DNA from: an uncultured Chloroflexota bacterium
GTDB lineage: Bacteria > Chloroflexota > Anaerolineae > Caldilineales > Caldilineaceae
Direction: 5' to 3'
NCBI GenBank assembly: GCA_903879975.1
Contig: CAIRNL010000358.1
Coordinates: forward strand, 1-19,460
DNA: 19,460 nt
In this document: one piece after another, positions 13,939-19,460 of the stretch
How positions within the stretch are numbered: the stretch's first letter is position 1
Layout: every line of letters starts with the position of its first letter
The notes under the pieces: generated by a model
The model's input: only the letters and a program-made list of their open reading frames with translations
Database searches by the model: none
Told to the model about the DNA's origin: nothing
Position numbers and translations under genes: made by a program

Positions 13939-15318
13939 ATGCCTGTACCAAGCACCAATTTTCCGTACTATAATGCTGTCGACCAGATCTTCCACGCGGA
14001 ATGGTCGGTTGCCAAGTTGGCGCGCCACGAATTGTTACGCCGTTCGATCCGCACACTGTGGCCAGTCGGCCATCCCACGCAGCTGATTCATGTGGCGGGC
14101 ACAGGAGGCAAGGGTTCGACCTGCCGTTTCCTGGAGGTGGGCTTCTCTTGCGTCGGCAAGGCCGCAGCTTTTATGAGTCCGCACCTGTTCGACTACCGTG
14201 AGCGTTTCAGCATTGGCGGCGAGTTTGTCAGCCAGGATGATATCACTTACATCTGGGAGACGCGTGTGCGCCCCCACTGTGTGGCGCTTGCCGTTGAGAA
14301 TGCGGCGCATGTCCACACGTTTCACGAGGTATCGATTCTCATTGCGCTGGCGCTCTTTGAGCAACACAGTGTGCAATGGGCCGCCATTGAGACGGGCGTC
14401 GGCGGCCGCTACGATCAGACCCGCGCCCTGGATGTCGTGGCGTCGGCGCTGACGAACGTCGGCAGTGACCATGCCCACATGCTGGGCGACGAGTTGTGGC
14501 AGCGCGTGCTCGATAAGGCTGGGATCGCGCGGCCAAGCGTGCCTTTTTTTACCAGTGACACTGCGCTGGAAACACAGGAGATCGTGCGCCAGGTGTGCGT
14601 TGCTGCGGGTGCACCTTTGGTGGAGGTGGGTGATGCAGCTGTTGCCGAGCTGGAGAGAGCGCTTGACCGCTTGGGCTTGGCACCTGCTCCTGACTCACTG
14701 CTGCACGCTGACTATCAGAAACGCAATGCTGCCCTGGCACTCGCCGTCATCCGCGCGCTGGCGCCGGATGCAGACGAAGGTGCGTTGCTGCGAGCCTTTG
14801 CTTCTGCCAGCCTGCTGGGGCGTTTCTGGATGGTGGAGGAAGGCGTCTACGCCGACATTGCCCACAATGCCGAGAAGATCGAGGCGTTGTCCGGCGAGAT
14901 CCGCAAGCAGTTCGGCGATCGCGGCAAGATTCTGGTCGTCGGTATCTCTGGCCAGCGCATCTCGACGAAGGTCTTCCGTTCGCTGGCCGACATTGCTCAG
15001 ACCATCATTGTGACCAGTGCGTCATTCAAGGGGCAGGACCCTGCGCGTGTGCGCGAGGAGGTGAAGGGGATTGTGGGTGACATTCCGGTGCTTGTCGCGT
15101 TCGAGCCCCAGCAAGCCTTGCGCACGGCCCGTTCGTTGCAACGGGATGATGAAATCATTGTTCTCACAGGTTCGACCTATACGATCGAGCAGGCGTTGAA
15201 TCCAGACCCCTATTTGCGCTATCTGAGCGCACATTTTGGCTGGCGCCTGCATGAGCCCAACGAAGCGATCGGCACGATTCATCTTACCCTACCCAAGGAT
15301 GGATTACCTCTGCGCTGA
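13939..15318 (+). CDS. Divergent folylpolyglutamate synthase-like Mur ligase family protein
   Basis: A 459-residue ATP-dependent amide ligase of the FolC/Mur family. Seen: the P-loop HVAGTGGKGST (51-61), SPHLFDYRERF (80-90), ETGVGGRYDQTR (151-162), the DKAGI segment with the lysine that is carbamylated in FolC (K193), and the C-terminal domain start DIAHN (307-310). FolC normally has GTNGKGS and DGAHNP, so this protein departs at two nucleotide-binding positions (Asn to Gly, Gly to Ile). Dihydrofolate synthase/folylpolyglutamate synthase is the best guess; a different glutamate-adding substrate is possible. It follows proS by 116 bases. ATG 13939 is chosen (a TTG directly precedes it), and no Shine-Dalgarno is visible. 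Confidence 0.8.
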   Translation: MPVPSTNFPYYNAVDQIFHAEWSVAKLARHELLRRSIRTLWPVGHPTQLIHVAGTGGKGSTCRFLEVGFSCVGKAAAFMSPHLFDYRERFSIGGEFVSQDDITYIWETRVRPHCVALAVENAAHVHTFHEVSILIALALFEQHSVQWAAIETGVGGRYDQTRALDVVASALTNVGSDHAHMLGDELWQRVLDKAGIARPSVPFFTSDTALETQEIVRQVCVAAGAPLVEVGDAAVAELERALDRLGLAPAPDSLLHADYQKRNAALALAVIRALAPDADEGALLRAFASASLLGRFWMVEEGVYADIAHNAEKIEALSGEIRKQFGDRGKILVVGISGQRISTKVFRSLADIAQTIIVTSASFKGQDPARVREEVKGIVGDIPVLVAFEPQQALRTARSLQRDDEIIVLTGSTYTIEQALNPDPYLRYLSAHFGWRLHEPNEAIGTIHLTLPKDGLPLR

Positions 15319-15394
15319 GCCGTGCCTCCTTTTTGCCTGTGATCAGTGCCATTGCCATTGCGCTCTCGGCTTGTGTTTGCCCGGGTGTGGTGTG

Positions 15395-15437
15395 AACGGG
15401 AAGCGTGATTGCGCACTATTGAACTATTGTGCCCGTT
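15395..15437 (+). other. Inverted repeats in the leader of the Yip1-family gene
   Basis: AACGGG (15395-15400) pairs with CCCGTT (15432-15437), and GCAC (15413-15416) with GTGC (15429-15432), overlapping by one base. The pairings lie in a 178-base spacer that otherwise shows only a short ACTATTG direct repeat and no convincing promoter. Significance is uncertain. Confidence 0.25.
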
Positions 15438-15496
15438 GCGCGAAGATATCAGAGACAGTGCACGAACGAACTGCAATTCTTTGGCAGGAGGAAAAA

Positions 15497-16168
15497 ATGA
15501 ATTTTGCTGATATGTGGCAAACGTGGATCAAGGCCACGACTAGCCCAAACGATGCTACATTTGAGGAGTTGCGTCAGAAATCCGACGCCAACGTGACGAC
15601 AGCGATCATTTGGATGGCCTTTTACGGCGCGGTGTCGGCCGTGGCCGGTGTTATCAGCGGGCTGATGTTTGCTGGCGCCATGAGCACGACCGTACCGGCT
15701 ATTTTGGAGCAGGCAAACCTGCCGCCTGCAGAAGCGGCGCAGATAGAACCGATCCTGAATACACTCACGGGCGGTGGCGCCATGGGTGCGGCTGGCCTGG
15801 CCAGCCTGGCCAACATCATCACCGTACCTTTATTCTTTCTGATCAGCGTTGGCATCTACTTCCTGATTGCCAGGGTACTCGGCGGCTCGGGTGATTTCGG
15901 CCGCTATGCCTATCTGAATGCTGCGTTTGCTGCGCCGCTGGGTATCTTGACCACGTTGCTGGGGATGGTCCCGTTCGTGGGATGCATCACGCCGCTCATC
16001 TCGCTCTATTCGCTTGTACTCGTCTATTTTGCTACCAAGACGGAGCACCAGATGAGTAGCGGGCGTGCGATCTGGGTGGTGCTGCTCCCTGTGCTGGTCG
16101 CCATCGGGCTGATGATGTGTCTGATTCTCGGTGTCTTTGGGCTGGTCGCGTCATTGCAGAACCAGTGA
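15497..16168 (+). CDS. Yip1-domain integral membrane protein
   Basis: A 223-residue membrane protein of the Yip1 type. Seen: a soluble start (MNFADMWQTWIKATTSPNDA), where Yip1 proteins begin with a short amphipathic segment and a 'P' after a Thr/Ser stretch. About five hydrophobic segments follow: about 40-65, 97-125, 135-158 and two between 160 and 222. Gly/Ala-rich helices such as GGGAMGAAGLASLANIITVP are typical. Bacterial functions are unknown; no catalytic motif is visible. ATG 15497 is well supported by AGGAGG five bases upstream. era follows after 13 bases and may be co-transcribed. Confidence 0.75.
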   Translation: MNFADMWQTWIKATTSPNDATFEELRQKSDANVTTAIIWMAFYGAVSAVAGVISGLMFAGAMSTTVPAILEQANLPPAEAAQIEPILNTLTGGGAMGAAGLASLANIITVPLFFLISVGIYFLIARVLGGSGDFGRYAYLNAAFAAPLGILTTLLGMVPFVGCITPLISLYSLVLVYFATKTEHQMSSGRAIWVVLLPVLVAIGLMMCLILGVFGLVASLQNQ

Positions 16169-16181
16169 GCCGGACACAAGT

Positions 16182-17198
<1,017 letters not shown>

Positions 17199-17236
17199 TC
17201 GCGGCCAAAATTCTACATGGAGTCCCTACTCTCGCC

Positions 17237-18520
17237 TCAACCGCCTGCTGGGCGTCCGATGCGACGCAACATGAGCAGCGCACCCAGCGTCACGACGCAG
17301 AAGCCGATCGTCAGTGCAAAGGCTGCCTCGATCCCGACCCTATCGGCCGCAGTGCCGATCAGCCACGGACCGAGCGCACCGCCCAGCCCGCCAAACGTAA
17401 AGAGCACGCCCAGGATCGCCCCTCGATTTGCCAGTTGCAGCGATGAAACCGCCGCAGTAGTAGTAGGGAACATGATTGAAAAGAAGAGACCCGTGAGTGG
17501 GATGAAAAACGCAAGAACCGTTGAACCCAAGATGCCGATCGTCAGGCAGACAATCGATGCAACACTCGCAATCAACATGATGCGCAAGTAGCCGATCCGT
17601 TCGACGATAACACTCCCAGCGAGTCGTCCCACCATGATCATCGCAAAAAAGAGCGACAGATAGAACGAACTGCCCGTAATGTCAAATCCTTTGGCTTGCT
17701 GCAGGTATTCGACGATCCAAGCCGCAATTCCGATCTCGGCGGCAACGTATACAGTGACCAGCAAATAATACCAGGTCATCTGCCGGGTGAAGCCAGCCGA
17801 AACGAGTGTGCGTAGGTCCAGTGTGTTGCCACTGCGAGGAGGACGCGGGTATCGGACGAGCAAAAAGAAGATCGCCAGCCCGATGGCAAGGATGATAGCA
17901 AACTGGTAGACCTGGCGCCAGGAAAAGCTGGCACTGAGCAACTGAGCAGCATAGAGCGGGACAACAAACGAGCCGACACCGTGAAAGACGGCGAGCAAGT
18001 TGAGGAAACGACCGCGGTTGCCTGTGTGCAGATCGACGATCAGTCCGTTGCCGCCGACCTCAATCGCGCCCAACCCCAATCCCACGATAAACAAGGCAGC
18101 GACGAGTAGCCAGAACGAATTCACCAGGCTGAAGGCCGTCAATCCCACAGTCAGGCTGATGCCGGCCAGGAGCAGCACGGTCTTCATCCCTGTTGCGTCG
18201 GCCAGCACACCTGTCAGCAACGTCGCCACCATGAAACCGATGTAGGCGCCAAAGAGGATCGTGCCGCCCTGGCTGTAGTTGAAGTTGAGATCGCGTAACA
18301 GCGCGGGCAGTGTGGGGCCTTTCAGATTGTCCACAAAACCGAAGACAAAGAAGGCAAAGAAGCCGCCCACTGTGAGCAGCCAGATGTGAGATGGCGAGAG
18401 CGAACGAGTCTTCTGAGCCTGCGGCTCGGTCGTGTGAGCTGCCAAGATGGTTTTGATACACCGTTTCTTTCCGGATTGGAGTGGATTGCTGTTGCTGCCG
18501 CCATTATACTCGGTATTCAT
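17237..18520 (-). CDS. MFS transporter, FHS (fucose permease-like) type
   Basis: A 427-residue major facilitator with about 12 membrane helices in two halves. Seen: TM1 at about 46-62 (IWLLTVGGFFAFFVFGF) followed by DNLKGPTLPALLRDL, FGAYIGFMVATLLTGVLAD as TM2 and the A-motif region, IEVGGNGLIVDL, and FHGVGSFVVPLY. The last resembles the fucose/sugar (FHS) subfamily. Substrate cannot be deduced. The first 44 residues are hydrophilic and longer than usual; a TATAAT (18503-18508, minus strand) lies within this part, so a start at the TTG of codon 26 (18445) is possible. It is convergent with era (38 bases apart) and divergent from the PPOX gene. Confidence 0.85.
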   Translation of the reverse strand: MNTEYNGGSNSNPLQSGKKRCIKTILAAHTTEPQAQKTRSLSPSHIWLLTVGGFFAFFVFGFVDNLKGPTLPALLRDLNFNYSQGGTILFGAYIGFMVATLLTGVLADATGMKTVLLLAGISLTVGLTAFSLVNSFWLLVAALFIVGLGLGAIEVGGNGLIVDLHTGNRGRFLNLLAVFHGVGSFVVPLYAAQLLSASFSWRQVYQFAIILAIGLAIFFLLVRYPRPPRSGNTLDLRTLVSAGFTRQMTWYYLLVTVYVAAEIGIAAWIVEYLQQAKGFDITGSSFYLSLFFAMIMVGRLAGSVIVERIGYLRIMLIASVASIVCLTIGILGSTVLAFFIPLTGLFFSIMFPTTTAAVSSLQLANRGAILGVLFTFGGLGGALGPWLIGTAADRVGIEAAFALTIGFCVVTLGALLMLRRIGRPAGG

Positions 18521-18561
18521 GTGATCGACGCTTCCGCACAGCAGTCCATCTGCGGTTTGAC

Positions 18562-18574
18562 CTGATCGGATCAG
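18562..18574. promoter_or_regulatory. Palindrome between divergent MFS and PPOX genes
   Basis: CTGATC-G-GATCAG (18562-18574) is a perfect inverted repeat with a single central base, 42 bases upstream of the MFS start and 82 upstream of the PPOX start. Position and symmetry fit an operator; no cognate regulator is in the window. No convincing -35/-10 pair is seen around it. Confidence 0.4.
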
Positions 18575-18655
18575 TGTGGGGCGCCTGACAGAGCTGGCAG
18601 GGGAATCGCACTACAATAGTTCATGATCGATCTTTTGGTGGTAAAGGAGGATATG

Positions 18656-19036
18656 ATGCAGTTCAAGGAAGTCGGCGACCCAAGCTACATTGCGCTGGAA
18701 ACATTCCGTAAGTCCGGCGAAGGGGTTGTCACGCCGGTTTGGGTTGTAGCAGAGGGGGGCAAGCTCTATGTGTGGACGGTCGGTGACAGCGGCAAGGTCA
18801 AGCGTATTCGCAACAACAGTCGTGTGCGCATCGCCGTCAGCGACGCACGTGGCACACCCAAGAGTGGCTGGGTCGAAGCGCAGGCGCGCGTGCTCGACAG
18901 CCAGGTCGACGAAGATGCACAGCGCAAACGGCTGGCTACCAAGTACGGTTGGCAGTTTCACTTGTTCAATTGGATGAATCGCTTTTCACGCAACAAGGCA
19001 GGACATGTTGCGCTGGAGATTGGGCCGGCGAATTGA
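18656..19036 (+). CDS. PPOX-class, probably F420-dependent, oxidoreductase (Rv2061-like)
   Basis: A 126-residue split-barrel protein of the pyridoxamine 5'-phosphate oxidase superfamily, which bind FMN or deazaflavin F420. Seen: KSGEGVVTPVWVVAEGGKLYVWT (19-41), where substrate-side residues lie, then SGKVKRIRNNSRVRIAVSD (45-63), the phosphate-binding KxxRIRNN region, and GWVEAQARVL. This resembles the Rv2061c family of probable F420-dependent enzymes in actinobacteria. ATG 18656 is selected because AAGGAGG ends five bases before it; a preceding ATG at 18653 is nearly equivalent and one at 18623 would add 11 residues. Which cofactor is used is inferred. Confidence 0.82.
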   Translation: MQFKEVGDPSYIALETFRKSGEGVVTPVWVVAEGGKLYVWTVGDSGKVKRIRNNSRVRIAVSDARGTPKSGWVEAQARVLDSQVDEDAQRKRLATKYGWQFHLFNWMNRFSRNKAGHVALEIGPAN

Positions 19037-19039
19037 TCG

Positions 19040-19288
19040 ATCGGCGAAAGCGCTCATCCGCCGTACCCAATCGGTGAGAGTAGCTGATCTCCCGATCCGG
19101 ATCGGAGACGATGTACCAGAAGACGCCGTAATCCAGGAGTTTGTCGCCCAACTTGTTTTCTTTACGACGGGAAACGATCTCGACAACTACTTCAGGAAGC
19201 TTGCAGTATAGCCAGAAAAAATAGCTGCGCTGCTCCTTGAGTATGGGTTTATCCCATCGATTTGTTCGAGGGGTGGCGTTTCGGACAT
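19040..19288 (-). pseudogene. Decayed Uma2-family (DUF820) nuclease-like gene
   Basis: On the minus strand an ATG at 19288, with AAGGAG five bases upstream, opens a frame MSETPPLEQIDG that stops after about 33 codons. The neighbouring frame, shifted by one base, carries RWDKPILKEQRSYFFWLY, then LPEVVVEIVS and LGDKLLDYGVFWYIVSDPDREI. This is clearly the central part of a Uma2-family protein (PD-(D/E)xK-like nuclease fold, DUF820). The usual KLxDYARIGVxYYVVFDP is shortened, and the C-terminal part beyond DPDREI is lost as it runs into the PPOX gene. So it has a frameshift, a small deletion and a truncated end. The family is abundant in Chloroflexota and cyanobacteria. Confidence 0.75.
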
Positions 19289-19368
19289 GCTGGCTCCTTT
19301 GCGCCGGCCAGGCCGATCCTTGTTCGTTGTTCTGTCGGCTGCGATCTGTTGGCTCGGTTGCCTGCGTA

Positions 19369-19397
19369 ATCATATACAGCCACGTCGTACAGGCCAA
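19369..19397 (-). promoter_or_regulatory. Probable promoter of the Uma2-family relic
   Basis: Minus-strand TTGGCC (19392-19397), 17 bases and TATGAT (19369-19374). The start would be near 19362, about 74 bases before the ATG at 19288. Four and five of six positions match the consensus. Confidence 0.5.
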
Positions 19398-19428
19398 TCT
19401 ACTTCTGCCATGGGGCGTGGTGGATTGC

Positions 19429-19458
19429 TTGGCGAAAGGGGCGCATTGGCGGTATGAT
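19429..19458 (+). promoter_or_regulatory. Possible promoter reading out of the window
   Basis: TTGGCG (19429-19434), 18 bases and TATGAT (19453-19458), directed rightward. Any gene it serves is outside the window. Apart from this and the minus-strand promoter, the 172 bases from 19289 to the right end hold nothing I can recognise. Confidence 0.3.
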
Positions 19459-19460
19459 CA

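Noticed and set aside
13968..13975. TATAAT just inside the FolC-like gene
   Set aside because: It lies within the coding sequence after the start codon, and no -35 box is properly placed.
17217..17591. A plus-strand frame of 124 codons after era
   Set aside because: It is the antisense of the MFS C-terminal half, which has clear membrane helices on the minus strand.
18585..18617. CTGACA and TACAAT as a promoter for the PPOX gene
   Set aside because: The spacer would be 21 bases, outside the normal range, and no closer -35 is present.
18966..19397. A continuous 143-codon minus-strand frame as an intact gene
   Set aside because: Its start lies upstream of the predicted -10 box, the conserved Uma2 segment is only the middle third, and its end reads antisense into the PPOX gene.

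Overview
This window looks like a chromosomal segment of a Chloroflexota bacterium, probably of the Anaerolineae/Caldilineae/Ardenticatenia type. The evidence is the gene content and order (a Ser/Thr kinase beside an FHA-winged-helix regulator, then hemW, coaD, a small coiled-coil gene, yceD, rpmF, fabD, fabG, nusB and tat genes), moderately high GC, sigma70-type promoters and a Uma2-family relic. The phylum call rests on recognition of this pattern, not on a database search. Nearly all of the sequence is coding. I see no tRNA, rRNA, CRISPR array, intact insertion sequence or origin.

Left part (1-8.9 kb). A Ser/Thr protein kinase runs off the left edge on the minus strand. Divergent from it is a plus-strand run: an FHA-winged-helix regulator overlapping hemW by four bases, then coaD and a coiled-coil protein. 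A strong promoter (TTGACA-N17-TATACT) then begins a yceD-rpmF unit whose first ribosome binding site lies inside a hairpin. This unit ends at a classic intrinsic terminator. fabD follows, then a further -10 box and fabG-nusB-tatA/B-tatC plus a 65-residue protein. The run ends at a perfect 20-bp hairpin that can serve as terminator on both strands.

Middle part (8.9-15.3 kb). A long-chain acyl-CoA ligase on the minus strand shares a compact divergent promoter region with an OsmC-like gene. The OsmC-like gene is followed by a thioredoxin, proS (with the editing insertion) and a divergent FolC/Mur-ligase-family gene. The spacers here are rich in inverted repeats: a terminator-like hairpin in the osmC leader, two hairpins before the thioredoxin gene and a nested one between proS and folC.

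Right part (15.4-19.5 kb). A Yip1-type membrane protein and the GTPase Era are followed by a convergent MFS transporter of the FHS (fucose permease-like) type. A PPOX-fold, probably F420-dependent, small oxidoreductase is divergent from the MFS gene. Last comes a decayed Uma2-family gene on the minus strand that still has its promoter, Shine-Dalgarno and start codon.

Most genes serve core functions: haem delivery, CoA and fatty acid synthesis, the ribosome, transcription, protein export, aminoacylation and ribosome assembly. The parts most worth following up are regulatory. They are the kinase/FHA-regulator pair with facing promoters, the Shine-Dalgarno-sequestering hairpin before yceD-rpmF, and the several leader and spacer hairpins. 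Two protein oddities also stand out: NQVD instead of NKxD in Era, and the altered P-loop of the FolC-like protein.
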